A stretch of DNA of 64,000 bases from Sediminicola sp035798135 (GCA_035798135.1 JAPFBR010000001.1:558001-622000), one strand, 5' to 3'; shown: positions 55,101-64,000, counted from the first letter of the stretch. The notes: generated by a model from the letters alone, not told the origin. Made by a program: numbers and translations.

Positions 55101-58100
55101 GTGGTATTACATAGTTAAATGGATCTGAAGTTGCATCTGGACTTCCAAATGCACCAACCACTGGATTCCCAAGATTATCCAAAACTTGATAATCAAAAGT
55201 CCCTATATAACCTGTAATGTTGATTTGCATCTGCCCATCTGAACTATCGCTACAAGTAGCATCTGTAACCAAAGAAGCGGTAACCAAGATCAGGTCATAT
55301 GGGGCAATGTTGTGCTCCACGATAATGGAACAATTAGTAATATTATCCAGTACCTCGTACACATAGTTTCCAGGTGCTGTCAATACAATATTGTTTGGGT
55401 CCCCTACATTATTGCCACTAGGCAATTCGGTAAAGGTATAGTCGCCAGATCCATCGGCAGGGACAATTTGAATAATTTCCTGTCCATTTGTACAGTTAAT
55501 GGCCTGTGTTTGGTTAATAGTCGCTGTGACTTTTTGTTTTGCAGGTATTACTACAGAAGTTGAGATAGTACACCCATTTTCGTCCATAACAATAACACTT
55601 ACATCTGGAGATCCGTAAGCAACCATATAGGTCTCGGATCCTTGAAAGGAGCTGCCGTTAAAGCTATACAAGTACGGGCCTGTACCGGATGGGTTGCCAA
55701 AAGTATCATCATCAATTGTTACCGTTACCGTACTGGCATTATCATCACAGGTATAATCTGAAGCCGAGGCAGTGATAGCCAACTCTGATGGTTCATTAAC
55801 CGTAATGGTTTCATCATTCGTACAGCCCTTACCAGAAATTACTGTTACTGTGTATGTACCTTCCAAAAGGCCGGCAAATACATTGGAATTTTGTGTCGTG
55901 GTCCCACCATCCAAACTGTATTGGTATGGTGTATCCAAATTCCCTGCATCCAAGGCAACCGTAATGGTGCCATCTGCACCTCCATAACAACTCACATCTG
56001 TTGCGGAAAGGGTGAAAGTAGGATTGATGGGGGCATCAATGGTAATAGTAACACTTTTACTACATCCTGTATCGTTGTCTATAATATCAAAATCATAGGT
56101 ACCGCTAGTCAACCCAGTAAAAATAGGATTGTTATTTTGGGTTGGCCCTGCTGGGCTTGTTTGTACAAAATCGAAATCTCCTGAGCCACCATCAGTTTTA
56201 ATAGTAACTTCAGCATTATTGGATGGATTACAATATTCCTCTTGCGTAATAGTGGCTTGGGCAAATAATGGAGGGTGTATCGTAAGAGATTCTGCCGCTT
56301 CCCCACATCCACTGGAATCGACCACTCTTACAGTATGGTTTCCTGAAGACAGATTGGTTATCGTTACCATATCTCCAGAGACATTAAGGCCTATAGGCTC
56401 TAAGGCGCCACCATCCACACTCATGTAATAGGGTGCAATTCCATCATTGTCTAAGGTCACTGTAATTTCATAAAAACCTTCATTGGCACATGCTGTGGTC
56501 AAAGCAATTGAAATTGTGGATTCAGGTTCCAAATTGTTGGTTACTGCATCCGATACAATACAATTGTTGGCATCTTTTACATAGATGATATAATCGCCGC
56601 TTTCAACATTCGCGTAATTCTGTGTAATCCACCCTGGACTGGCAGCCGTTGGAGCAGGATCCGCAGGGGTCAGGAATTGATATTGATAAGGAGAAGTACC
56701 GTATTTTGCTGTTCCGGTTATGATCCCAGCATCGGTTAAGCAGTTGTCATCTTTTACCGAATTGGCGGTCAGTTCCAATAAAACAGAGGATTCATCTATG
56801 GTGAAATTCACAGTTCCCACGGAACAATCTGCAAATGCACCGCCTACTTCTTTGAAAAGTACGTAGTAAATACCCGGTGCCAATGGCCCTAAGTTTGAAA
56901 CACTAACGGGTCCTGCAGGAGGATTTACCAGTGAACTTCCTGTAATTCCAGTAGATGCATTGGATTGTGCATTGAATATCTCATAAGAAACATTTGTGGC
57001 ACCTCCATCATAATTGTCGAATGTGAAAGAAACGGCACCATCCGCTGCCCCTTTACAGGTTACGTCAGTGATCGTATCCAATGTATAGGTTAAATTCGAA
57101 GGCGAATCTATTGGCGATGCTGCAGATTCAAAATAATAACAGTCATTGGTAAGGTCATGTACAACAAAAGTATAGGTAATCCCTGGCGTCAAACCTGTGA
57201 AGGTCGTAGTATCCGGAGTGCCGCCATCCGCAGGTTGGTAGGCAGTTGGGTCTGCGTACGGTACATTATAACGATCCAATATCGCAAACTCATAATTACC
57301 GCTCCCAGTTGCTGAATCAACGGTAACGACAGCCGTACCACCTACGGTACAATCAGCAGTTATGGCAGAAACATCTATATCTAGATCATCCGGTGGGGAG
57401 GCAATAATATCGGTTTTGCGCAAGGAACACCCATTGGCATCCACCACATCAATTTCATAAATACCAAATTCTAAAATAGTAAAAGTATGATCTTCGCCAC
57501 CCGAAGTAGTGTCATATTGTTGAGCGTATCCATTATTACCTGTTAAGAAATAGCTGAATTCAGCAGTCCCTCCCGTTAGGTTTTCAACTGTAATGGTTCC
57601 AGGAGTAACCCCGCTCACATCACAACGAATTGGGGTCACAGAATAATCATAGACTATTGGATCTGGCTCCCCAATGGTAATCGCAAAAGGATTGGAAGTA
57701 CAGCCTTTGCTATCGGTAATAGTAACCTCATAATTTCCCGCAGGCAAACCAGCAGTTTGAGTTCCGTAATTAGTTGGTGTTCCTATTTCAATAACTTCTG
57801 TCGTATATGGACCAATGCCTTTAGACGTATCTATAGTAATATTCAAGGTGCCGGTGAAGTCCCCATTACATAATGGATCTGTCGCGGTTACAGTCAATTC
57901 TGGTTGTTCTGTTGGATTAACAGTTATGGAATTGGAGATAGCATCACATCCAGAGTCGTCATATGCTTTAAAAATATAGTCGCCTGCAACATTGGTGTTA
58001 AAGCTAAAGTTTGCGCTTGTTAAAGCAGCTCCGGGATTAAAGGTAGCACCACCATCGGTACTAACCTCATATCGGTTATAAGGTGGATATCCACCACTAA

Positions 58101-61100
58101 TCGTCACATCAATTACCGCATCGGTTGGTGCGGAACAGGTAAGGTCCTTGGTAACTACGGCACTCGCAAAAATCAACCTTGCTGGAACCACGACCTGAAA
58201 GGTAGCCGCACTACAACCATAGGCATCTGTAGCTTCAAAATCATAGGTTCCCGGAATAATACCGTTAAAGGTGTTGCTAAGCTGATAAGGTCCTCCGTTC
58301 ACCCTATATCTGTAAGGGGCTTGTCCGCCAGTCATGGTCAAGGCTACGTGTGCACCATCGTCATCAAAACATAAATCCGAGTTTGTTGCATCAAGAGATA
58401 AGCTTGGAATTGATGCAGGAGCAATGGAAATAGGTTTATTGACTACACATCCATTAGCATCCATTACATAGATGGTATAATCTCCTGCAGGAACATTACT
58501 AAAAACCCTGTTGCCTTGATAAGGTACTACCGTTACGGTACTTGTGGCATCCATCAATTGGTATTGGTAGGAATTCCATCCACCGGTAGCGTTCACAGTT
58601 ATGGCCGCATTGTTCAAACATGTCACATCAGTATTGGAGTATGTAAAATCCAATACAACTGCAGGTTCTGTGATAAATGCTGGTGCTAAAGCGGTACAGG
58701 TAGTGGTATCATCGGTTACATTAACAGAGAATGAATCAGCGGCAAGACCGGTAACGGAAATAGGGGTGGTCTGGGAAATATTGTTCTCAAATTGTACAAT
58801 CGTACCAGAACTATTTGTAACGGTATAGCTATAAGTGGAAACAAAATCACTTACCGTGAAGGCAAACTCACCATCTGAATCCCCTTTACAGGTCACATTT
58901 TTAACCAATTGGTACAATACACTTACTTTCGGTATTGTGTTGATAGTATAGGATTTCTGTATCGCACAACCTTTGGCATCTGTAACCTTAAAAGTATATG
59001 TGCCAGGAGTAAGTCCTGTAAAAGTTGGGTCGTTGCCATTATTTGTTATGGCCAGTAATGGGGCAATAATTTCATAAACAAAAGGCCCATTTCCATCTGT
59101 TACCCCTACTGTTACATTGCTTACAACTGCAGGACAGGTCAAGGCGGAAGGTGCGAATGAAAGATCGGTTGGGGCGTTAAGTGGATCAATGGTTTGTGTA
59201 CTTGTAATAGTACAGTTGTTGGTATCCCTTGCAGTAATGGTATATGTCCCTGCAGTTAATCCAGAAAATGTAGTTCCCGGACCAAAATTAACCCCGTCAA
59301 TACTATAGGCATAAGATCCTGTTCCACCTGAGGTACTGGTCACGTCAATGGTTGCAGAACCTGAGGTACACGTATAATCTTGGGAAACAGCTGTTGTGAT
59401 TGTTAAGGCTGGTGGATCTGTTAACGTAACAGATCCTGTAGTCTGACATCCTTTAGCGTCTGTAATTGTATAATTATAATTTCCAGCTGCCAAACCAGAA
59501 TATACGGTTTGGGTAGATGGGGCGCTTCCGTTAAAAACAATCTGGTAAGGTGGTGTTCCACCTGTAACGCCCAAATTTACAGATCCATCAGCAGCACCGG
59601 CGCAACGTGGTTCTGTTACCATTGGTGTTGCTGTTGGTGGAATATTGCTGCTTACTATTATTTTATTGGAGGTAATTGTACATCCAGAAACATCGGTAAT
59701 GATGAACTCATAAGATCCTGCAGTTCCTGTTGTGTACGTAAAAGGTATTGCTGGAACAAGAGTACTGGCTTGGAATATAGCACCATCCAAGATAACTTCA
59801 TAGTTAAATGGACTGGTTCCCCCAGCAAGAGAAATACTAATTTGTGCATCCGGGGAAGCACTACAATCCATATCCTTGACCAAAGTAGCATTTACAGTAA
59901 GGGTAGGATTAACGGTAATGGTTTCTGTATCGGTACAATTCTTACTGTCGATAACGTCAACAGTATAAGTGCCTGGCGCCAATCCTGAAAAGATATTGCT
60001 AGATTGATATGCTCCACCATTCACTCTGAATTGGAAGGGAGCTTGTCCCCCTGAAGCCACTGTTGCAGTAATGGTAAGTCCTGTGGAGGCATCATAACAT
60101 AAACTATTGGCACTGATGGTAAGCTCTGGTGCAATTATTGGATTTATTGAAAAAGTACCGGTAACAACACATCCATTTACATCGGTAACAGTTACACCAT
60201 ACGGTGCAGTAGTATCCAACAAACTGCCAAAAGTACCTGAAGTATTGGAAGTTACGGCTCCACTAGGATCCGTAATTTCATAAGTGTAACCTCCCCATCC
60301 GCCAGAAACGGTAATGGATACGGAACCAGGCACTGTTCCACTAGGGGAACAAGTAGGATCTGTAACAGCTATAGTATCTATTGTTAAAGGTGTAGCCGGC
60401 TCGCTTACCGTGATGGTAGTAGTGTCGGAACACATAGTGGTTTCATCCGTGATCACTATGGTATAATCCCCTGCAACCAAACCGCTTATTGAAGTGTTGG
60501 CAGCTGATTGATTGGTAATTGGAGCACCTCCGTTAATCGTGTACTGATACGTAGTTGTAAAACCAGAAGCGTCAAATGATATTTCTCCGTCTGAAGCTCC
60601 CTTACAACTTACATTATTCATCAGATTCCCTACAATACTAATTGCAGTAACCGGTGTAATGGTAAAGGTTTCTGAATAGGTACATCCGTTGGTGTCGGTA
60701 ACCAAAAAAGTATAGGTGTCCGGGGCAAGTCCCAAAAAGACATTGTTATTGCCATTATTAATAGCGGACGGAGCTGTTATCTCATAGGTAATTGCTCCTG
60801 CGCCCCCAGTAACGGTAAGCGTCACATCCGAGGTTTGCGTCGGACAATTTGGTGGCGTGGCACTAAAAGTAATGTCTGTTGGTGGGTCCAACGCAGGGAT
60901 AACAACACTGTTTGTTACAAATGTACACCCACTGGCATCTTTTACGGTAATAGTATATGTTCCATCCGTTAAGTTGGCAAAAGTATCCGAACCAAGAAAG
61001 GTAATACCATCAATACTATAGGTGTAAGGAGCTGTTCCTCCTATTACATTTTGCGCCTGTATGGTACCATTCTGTAAACAGGTATAGGGCTGTGTCAATA

Positions 61101-64000
61101 TAGCATCTGCGGCAATAGGATTGGGCGTTGTTAATGTAACGCTATCGGTATAGGTACATCCTTTGCTATCCTCCACAATATAAGTATAGGTTCCTGCTCC
61201 CAAGCCAGTATATAGCGTTTGGGCAGAAAGACCCATTCCATTAAAATCTACTTGATACGCCGGTGTTCCAAAATCACCATCTATGATTATTTCAATACTA
61301 CCATTGGTAGCACCATCACAGTCAGGATCAATGGCATTGTGTGTAGCTATGGGGGTAGTAATCGGATCCACGACCACAGTTGTTTGGGCCGTACAACCTT
61401 CAGAATCTGTAATTACGAAGGTAAAAGAACCGTCAGTTGCCGTGGTGTAGGAAATAGTATTTCCAACTACCGGGGTAACAGTTCCTCCATTTAATTGATA
61501 AGAGTAAGCAGTATATCCTCCATTGATCGTTATATCGATTACCGCATCTGGAGAAGTGCTACAATCCAATTCCTTGGTCAAAACTGAAGCTACTGTCAAT
61601 TGTGGTTCCACCGTTATCGTATTGGAGGTGGCGGTACAACCATAGGCATCACGAATGACTACAGTATAAGAACCTGGGGTAAGGTTATTAAAAACATTCC
61701 CGTTTTGAGCGGGGGCCCCATTAAGCCTATAGGTATAAGGAGCTATGCCTCCTGAGGGATTAGCGGTTAGGCTAACTCCTGTGCCCGGAGCATAACAAAG
61801 ATTTGTGGTAGGATCTAAAGTCACTGTAGGATTTACAGGTGCTGTGATTGAAAATGTTTTTGTTAGGATACATCCGCCAGAGTCTGTAACACTAATGGTA
61901 TAGGTCCCAGGCTGTATAAGCCCAGAAAACACACTGCTTGCTTTTGGTCCAAGAATACTTGCATCCGGTTGTGTCAATTGATAGGAATACCCTCCCCAAC
62001 CATTCGAAGCTGTAATGGAAACAGATCCATTGGCTGCACAAGTAAGTGGAGTTACGTTAAAGGTAAATCCTAATGCAGCGGAAGGCTGGTTGACCGTTAT
62101 GGTTTTGGTGTCTGAACAAGCTGTGGCCTCATCGGTTACTATGATAGTGTAGTCCCCTGCAACCAGGCTTGTAAGGTTTATAATGGCAGAAGACTGTCCG
62201 GTTACGGCTGTTCCTCCATTTATGGCGTACTGATAGGTAGTGCCAAATCCGGCCACATTAAAATCTACGGCCCCATCATTGCCCCCAAAACAACTCACGT
62301 TATTTACTAAGGCTCCATTAACGGCAATATAGGTTATGTCATTAATTGTATAGTTCTCTGTATAAGTACAGTTATTCTCGTCGGTCACTTCAAAAGTGTA
62401 GGTGCCAACGGCCAATCCATTGAAAGTTGCCGTAATCCCGTCAGTGGAATCCGGATTATTTACAGACGGACTTGTCATTCTATACGTCAATATCCCATCT
62501 CCTCCTGTAGTATTTAGCGTAACATTGGATGTAGGCACGGCACAGGTAATTTGAGTTGCACTAAAAGCTAAATCTGTAGGTGGCGTTAGTGGATTAATAA
62601 CTATTTGAGGCAAGGATATAATACAGCCAGGGTTATTGGTATCCCTGATAGCTGGAGAATAGGTGCCATTGGTTAAATTGGAATAGGTAGTTGCAGCACC
62701 AAAAGTAACCCCGTCCAGACTGTACTGGTAATTGCCAGAACCCCCAGTCGCACCAGAAAAAGTGATGATCCCATTTTGCAAACAGGTATAAGTCTGTGTT
62801 AACGTTGCGGTAGCCGTAATTTCAGTTGCAGGTTGTATGGTAATTGGATACGTATAATCACAACCGTTTTTCCCTTTTTTAAGTCTAACATAAAAAGTAT
62901 AGTCTCCAGGGGCCAGATTAAAATAGTTTTTTTGGCTGGTGAACGTAATCCCATCCAAACTGTATTCAACAGTAAAACCATTACTATTGATTAGGTCGAC
63001 CTTAATGGTTCCATCATTGGCACCAAAGCAAGTCTCATCTGTAGTATTTATATTATAATCGGCTTCCTCCTCCAGAGTAATGGTTACGTTGTTGGAGATT
63101 GCCACGCAATTGTTGTCATCTAAGACCACATATTGGTAGGTCCCTTGCTCTCCGATTTTTACATCAAAGATTACACTTGTTTGAAAGGCAGAAGCGGGGA
63201 TATCATTCACATCATTATAAAGTGGACCTCCCACCCCATTTTCGTCTATATAACTCCATACGGCATAGTAATATTTGCCAGAGCCACCACTACCTTTTAC
63301 CTGTATATTCCCTTCCTTACAGCTCACATTCTGTGAAACTACAGCAGTAACCGATAGGTTTGAACTGGAAATAATGGATACGTCTTGGGTGTAGGAACAC
63401 CCATCATCTGTGGTGGCCACTATGGTATAGTCGCCAACATTTACAGAAGTAAAGGTAAAGTTGTTATCATCGGAAGGGCCAAAAGAATCTACCAATGTAC
63501 CACCCTGTCTTAACTCATAATAGTACTGGGGGTCAACATCGTTTACCGAAACACTAATAGAACCTTTGCCATTGGCACAGAAAGGATCTGTTTTGGTAAC
63601 GTCTACAGAAAAGTTGCGTTGAAAGATATCAATGCTGCTTACCTCAAATATACAAGGGTTAGTGGGAACATTCTGTTGTCTGATATATACGTTATAAGAT
63701 CCAGGAGTTGCAATGTCAAAAACACCAGTAGTGTTTGCCGCACTCCAATCGTTTTGATCCAAGCTATATTCATAACTGCCAGGAACATTGGTAATGGTAA
63801 TATTTCCCGGTTGCCCACACATGATATCCTTTTTGATCACATTAGGGTTTAAAATGTTTTCATATACTTTAAAGTTGAACCTATTGGAACAACCATTTTC
63901 ATAATTTACTACAAATCGGAAAGTACCCGCCTCGGTAGCAGTATAATCCTCTGTGGTTGCAACAGTGGTCCAAACACAAGAGGCACTTGTGGTAACACAA
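49141..64000 (-). CDS. Giant SprB-like gliding adhesin with type B T9SS sorting domain (partial, N-terminus off the right edge)
   Basis: The frame is open through the whole 14.86 kb to the window edge, giving at least 4,952 residues. The ATG at 63840 is internal, because in-frame coding sequence continues beyond it. The protein is a chain of nearly 60 beta-rich modules of about 82 residues, each with one Cys near its start and one near its end (pattern C-G-x-x-D-G ... N-G-C), as in SprB repeats. It ends with a gliding-motility-associated C-terminal domain of about 85 residues (IPNFFTPDGDGQND, then FDRYGREVY and PTGDYWYILKLRG), which directs type IX export and surface attachment. The sprF-like gene follows. 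It is probably the mobile surface adhesin used for gliding. Confidence 0.95.
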   Translation of the reverse strand, partial: CVTTSASCVWTTVATTEDYTATEAGTFRFVVNYENGCSNRFNFKVYENILNPNVIKKDIMCGQPGNITITNVPGSYEYSLDQNDWSAANTTGVFDIATPGSYNVYIRQQNVPTNPCIFEVSSIDIFQRNFSVDVTKTDPFCANGKGSISVSVNDVDPQYYYELRQGGTLVDSFGPSDDNNFTFTSVNVGDYTIVATTDDGCSYTQDVSIISSSNLSVTAVVSQNVSCKEGNIQVKGSGGSGKYYYAVWSYIDENGVGGPLYNDVNDIPASAFQTSVIFDVKIGEQGTYQYVVLDDNNCVAISNNVTITLEEEADYNINTTDETCFGANDGTIKVDLINSNGFTVEYSLDGITFTSQKNYFNLAPGDYTFYVRLKKGKNGCDYTYPITIQPATEITATATLTQTYTCLQNGIITFSGATGGSGNYQYSLDGVTFGAATTYSNLTNGTYSPAIRDTNNPGCIISLPQIVINPLTPPTDLAFSATQITCAVPTSNVTLNTTGGDGILTYRMTSPSVNNPDSTDGITATFNGLAVGTYTFEVTDENNCTYTENYTINDITYIAVNGALVNNVSCFGGNDGAVDFNVAGFGTTYQYAINGGTAVTGQSSAIINLTSLVAGDYTIIVTDEATACSDTKTITVNQPSAALGFTFNVTPLTCAANGSVSITASNGWGGYSYQLTQPDASILGPKASSVFSGLIQPGTYTISVTDSGGCILTKTFSITAPVNPTVTLDPTTNLCYAPGTGVSLTANPSGGIAPYTYRLNGAPAQNGNVFNNLTPGSYTVVIRDAYGCTATSNTITVEPQLTVASVLTKELDCSTSPDAVIDITINGGYTAYSYQLNGGTVTPVVGNTISYTTATDGSFTFVITDSEGCTAQTTVVVDPITTPIATHNAIDPDCDGATNGSIEIIIDGDFGTPAYQVDFNGMGLSAQTLYTGLGAGTYTYIVEDSKGCTYTDSVTLTTPNPIAADAILTQPYTCLQNGTIQAQNVIGGTAPYTYSIDGITFLGSDTFANLTDGTYTITVKDASGCTFVTNSVVIPALDPPTDITFSATPPNCPTQTSDVTLTVTGGAGAITYEITAPSAINNGNNNVFLGLAPDTYTFLVTDTNGCTYSETFTITPVTAISIVGNLMNNVSCKGASDGEISFDASGFTTTYQYTINGGAPITNQSAANTSISGLVAGDYTIVITDETTMCSDTTTITVSEPATPLTIDTIAVTDPTCSPSGTVPGSVSITVSGGWGGYTYEITDPSGAVTSNTSGTFGSLLDTTAPYGVTVTDVNGCVVTGTFSINPIIAPELTISANSLCYDASTGLTITATVASGGQAPFQFRVNGGAYQSSNIFSGLAPGTYTVDVIDSKNCTDTETITVNPTLTVNATLVKDMDCSASPDAQISISLAGGTSPFNYEVILDGAIFQASTLVPAIPFTYTTGTAGSYEFIITDVSGCTITSNKIIVSSNIPPTATPMVTEPRCAGAADGSVNLGVTGGTPPYQIVFNGSAPSTQTVYSGLAAGNYNYTITDAKGCQTTGSVTLTDPPALTITTAVSQDYTCTSGSATIDVTSTSGGTGSYAYSIDGVNFGPGTTFSGLTAGTYTITARDTNNCTITSTQTIDPLNAPTDLSFAPSALTCPAVVSNVTVGVTDGNGPFVYEIIAPLLAITNNGNDPTFTGLTPGTYTFKVTDAKGCAIQKSYTINTIPKVSVLYQLVKNVTCKGDSDGEFAFTVSDFVSTYSYTVTNSSGTIVQFENNISQTTPISVTGLAADSFSVNVTDDTTTCTALAPAFITEPAVVLDFTYSNTDVTCLNNAAITVNATGGWNSYQYQLMDATSTVTVVPYQGNRVFSNVPAGDYTIYVMDANGCVVNKPISIAPASIPSLSLDATNSDLCFDDDGAHVALTMTGGQAPYRYRVNGGPYQLSNTFNGIIPGTYDFEATDAYGCSAATFQVVVPARLIFASAVVTKDLTCSAPTDAVIDVTISGGYPPYNRYEVSTDGGATFNPGAALTSANFSFNTNVAGDYIFKAYDDSGCDAISNSITVNPTEQPELTVTATDPLCNGDFTGTLNITIDTSKGIGPYTTEVIEIGTPTNYGTQTAGLPAGNYEVTITDSKGCTSNPFAITIGEPDPIVYDYSVTPIRCDVSGVTPGTITVENLTGGTAEFSYFLTGNNGYAQQYDTTSGGEDHTFTILEFGIYEIDVVDANGCSLRKTDIIASPPDDLDIDVSAITADCTVGGTAVVTVDSATGSGNYEFAILDRYNVPYADPTAYQPADGGTPDTTTFTGLTPGITYTFVVHDLTNDCYYFESAASPIDSPSNLTYTLDTITDVTCKGAADGAVSFTFDNYDGGATNVSYEIFNAQSNASTGITGSSLVNPPAGPVSVSNLGPLAPGIYYVLFKEVGGAFADCSVGTVNFTIDESSVLLELTANSVKDDNCLTDAGIITGTAKYGTSPYQYQFLTPADPAPTAASPGWITQNYANVESGDYIIYVKDANNCIVSDAVTNNLEPESTISIALTTACANEGFYEITVTLDNDGIAPYYMSVDGGALEPIGLNVSGDMVTITNLSSGNHTVRVVDSSGCGEAAESLTIHPPLFAQATITQEEYCNPSNNAEVTIKTDGGSGDFDFVQTSPAGPTQNNNPIFTGLTSGTYDFDIIDNDTGCSKSVTITIDAPINPTFTLSATDVSCYGGADGTITVALDAGNLDTPYQYSLDGGTTTQNSNVFAGLLEGTYTVTVISGKGCTNDETITVNEPSELAITASASDYTCDDNASTVTVTIDDDTFGNPSGTGPYLYSFNGSSFQGSETYMVAYGSPDVSVIVMDENGCTISTSVVIPAKQKVTATINQTQAINCTNGQEIIQIVPADGSGDYTFTELPSGNNVGDPNNIVLTAPGNYVYEVLDNITNCSIIVEHNIAPYDLILVTASLVTDATCSDSSDGQMQINITGYIGTFDYQVLDNLGNPVVGAFGSPDATSDPFNYVIPQTLPAGMYTVEVTETQNPFCFEVSNSVTIDAPEEVIVVEVSNTPDNCNEDAIVVVQASGGNGPYTYAVVLDGAAVPGAFPEDETLNLDYTTGVNWDVYAQDANGCISQVLDITITEDTRPDISLTLVDECEEEGSFSVEVTLDGTNTGVAPYRIRIVGNAFQNIATFPYTFNNLSSGSYDIEVLDANGCGDIESITISPELEFTATVNTQPTCLTNDGIIDFNVVGGSGVNTVELFEADGITPTGIAPAGNQFTGVAFGTYVVRVTDNTLGNPANCTKEIQVTLEEPTLVTLQTTQKTDISCFGAADGTINVSLVAPSAGVNDNPPYTYTINNGVDPAITQSNGFFSGLNSGNYAITVTSNRNCVATDNISIVEPAQLVASISNVVEFACDANNTAQTASFDITADPTTGTGPYFFSINGGAYFEGTGVAKNQYTFVTATAGTFTVDVKDNKGCSIVAPLSQTIDPLPVITNVTFAKQTAITCINDEVVRVTVTGGSGDFTFDQLPLGTNTIVPGGGVYSVDYTLTTVGDYTFRVTDNVTGCYFTTAPYSIAPYDIIDVKATAITPVTCFGDSDGELNLQVNNYLGNYTYEVLDGAGASITGVVASNTSSNPRTISGLPAGNYTVRVIATDTPFCDDISNTITIASPNAAISLIETNNVNANCNIGAQISVKANGGTPGYAYAFMPFGVSPTAANYNASATATLNPAVYPADYDVYVQDSRGCFTFITVTVNEDPTPTVFVPAYADDQCTSNGTSYTFTATGTGIAPLQYSVGNGFQSSAILTVSAPGTYTVSVRDANGCIATTPIVIMPPLGATPQVTSQPTCALNDGVVTITAAGGSGNYLYDLLDNGGTSLTAGVPQASNIFNGLAPGNYTVVLYDNGGSGCSSQTPVFLETPTPVVFTYTQENVSCNGGADGSIEVFLDASNNNPAYTFTIFDGTTSTTQNSNLFTGLAAGVYDITVTSDRNCIDTQTVTITEPAPVTVTATNTEFACNPNNSVAQAIITATGANGTAPYTYSINGVNFVNSNTFAITDTGLVQNITVTVMDDNGCTNTTLVTINPLPKITAVNFTQQTAITCINDETVRLTVIGGSGDFTFDQLPMGTATVSPGAGTQIANFTLAAVGDYVFRVTDNVTGCYFTTTPYTIAPYDIIEALATPTKPVTCFGDTDGAMSLQVNNYGGSYTYEVFRSNGTTVTGVVTSNTSTNPISITGLPAGNYYVNVIATGTPFCDAVSNTIKIASPNSALNLISDISSEITCSDPGQIIANASGGWGAYTYAIAQGTPPTAGDFSSNNVFGGLTAGTYEIYVRDLNGCEVFSTETLVQPTQITATATATATILCEGDFGGQITTTVTGGGRPAIDPTARYNFILNYLDQGLSTGPQSSNTFNNLPAGSYSVTVTDGWNCDFTTGTVLINEPSKVIASLTITKLNTCTVGADLRLTASGGTAPYSYSTTATGVFTPMAGSTVSLTNMAVGAYQYYIKDANGCVSTVSNRVTIDAVPELKLTTDAIVNVGCFGEATGLIKVKAIGGLGGYAYTLLAQDQITVIRPAQTSTIFNNLTAGTYYIQVDSQDCMDREQVVITEGNVLTANTPIVNNPMCAEDYGSIEVGLVGGTGTYQYAISPNLNQFSAKNVFTDLLPGSYTIIAQDSNGCKPFIFDLEIVAPLPVEVTTTLVQSEICAGSEDGSIAIDITGGTAPYSAAFNSNNPSDFVPGQTSFTDLAAGTYVIFVKDSQGCETNIIVEIEEGVNLNAEIEPVYECTGATPEASIILTLADPSVSDDVLYALDSTDPADMVLDPNFTNIAPGQHYITVSHANGCIKTIDFEIEQYEPLMLVLEQNNINEITAVATGGRQNYTFYLGDKDRGTDTTFFINRTDTYTVTVVDENGCEAIQQIYIEFIDIEIPNFFTPDGDGQNDFWKPRNEESWPNILTIIFDRYGREVYRMRLNDQGWDGFYRETELPTGDYWYILKLRGEEDSREFVGHFTLYR
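50300..62790 (-). repeat. Seven units of a seven-module super-repeat in the giant adhesin
   Basis: The Cys-containing module starts fall into types a to g that recur in the same order. The type a module begins near 62.79, 61.08, 59.37, 57.63, 55.75, 53.93, 52.13 and 50.31 kb, giving unit lengths of about 1.70-1.88 kb. Units 1-3 share words such as YTCLQNG and PPTD; units 6-7 share AITCINDE and SGDFTFDQLP. A partial unit follows at each end. Confidence 0.8.
51094..51117. repeat. Hexanucleotide repeat (TGTTGC x4) in the adhesin gene
   Basis: Four perfect TGTTGC copies encode a run of alternating Thr and Ala. Gain or loss of a copy would keep the frame. Confidence 0.9.

Noticed and set aside
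63840..63840. ATG at 63840 as the start of the giant adhesin
   Set aside because: Coding sequence of the same style, including Cys and beta-strand patterns, continues in frame to base 64000, and no signal peptide follows this ATG.
49712..63852. Many open frames of 60-160 codons on the plus strand across the adhesin gene
   Set aside because: They are antisense shadows of the repetitive adhesin: their composition follows the repeat words and they lack start signals or family features.
1..64000. CRISPR arrays, insertion sequences, restriction or phage-defence genes
   Set aside because: I looked for regular spacer repeats, transposase motifs and nuclease or methylase motifs in the listed proteins and found none.

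Overview
The window looks like a chromosome segment of a marine, gliding-type member of the Flavobacteriaceae (Bacteroidota). The evidence is a giant SprB-type adhesin ending in a type B type IX secretion signal with a PorP/SprF partner, several Bacteroidota-only families (DUF5687, DUF6427, DUF6341, DUF4254, DUF4837, DUF6747), promoter elements of the TAnnTTTG type, and an arsenosugar ArsS gene. No plasmid, phage or insertion-sequence genes were seen.

Layout. 0-6 kb: an ABC exporter (partial ATPase plus DUF5687 permease), a PaaE-like ferredoxin reductase, a patatin and an MDR oxidoreductase, with two gap regions that hold decayed coding fragments. 6-9 kb: an arsenic-linked operon (unknown 76-residue protein, AhpD-like protein, radical SAM ArsS) and a TetR regulator. 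9-13 kb: the conserved flavobacterial block GT9 / DUF4254 / DUF6427 / DUF6341, then purD. 13-34 kb: one long minus-strand exopolysaccharide locus. Read in the direction of transcription it runs DUF6909, Wzz-like, rfbB-A-C-D (dTDP-rhamnose), MBOAT acyltransferase, SGNH-like protein, flippase, nitroreductase, pyruvyl transferase, a wrecked flippase, a Wzy-like protein, a lipoprotein, a glycosyltransferase, a second Wzy/ligase, a DUF1972 glycosyltransferase, the initiating sugar-phosphate transferase and UDP-xylose synthase. 34-49 kb: housekeeping genes (GH3, M23 peptidase, TatA, PorE-like OmpA protein, two DUF6747 paralogues, DUF4837, lytic transglycosylase, pgk, DNA polymerase III delta-prime, DoxX-like, two tRNA-Cys-type genes, folB). 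49-64 kb: sprF-like gene and at least 4,952 codons of a giant adhesin that runs off the right edge.

The polysaccharide locus builds dTDP-rhamnose and UDP-xylose, primes a lipid carrier, adds sugars, decorates them (acyl and pyruvyl groups), flips and polymerises. The surface-motility genes at the right end and the PorE-like gene belong to type IX secretion and gliding.

The observations I find most worth a second look are: (1) the giant adhesin is built from a seven-module super-repeat of about 1.7-1.9 kb that stays in register for seven consecutive units; (2) a second tRNA-Cys-like gene has an abnormal anticodon loop (C33, G38) while keeping Cys identity bases; (3) a 13-base poly-A tract lies early in a polymerase/ligase gene and could allow phase variation; (4) relics of lost genes occur in the gaps. 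All calls come from reading sequence only; no database search was run.
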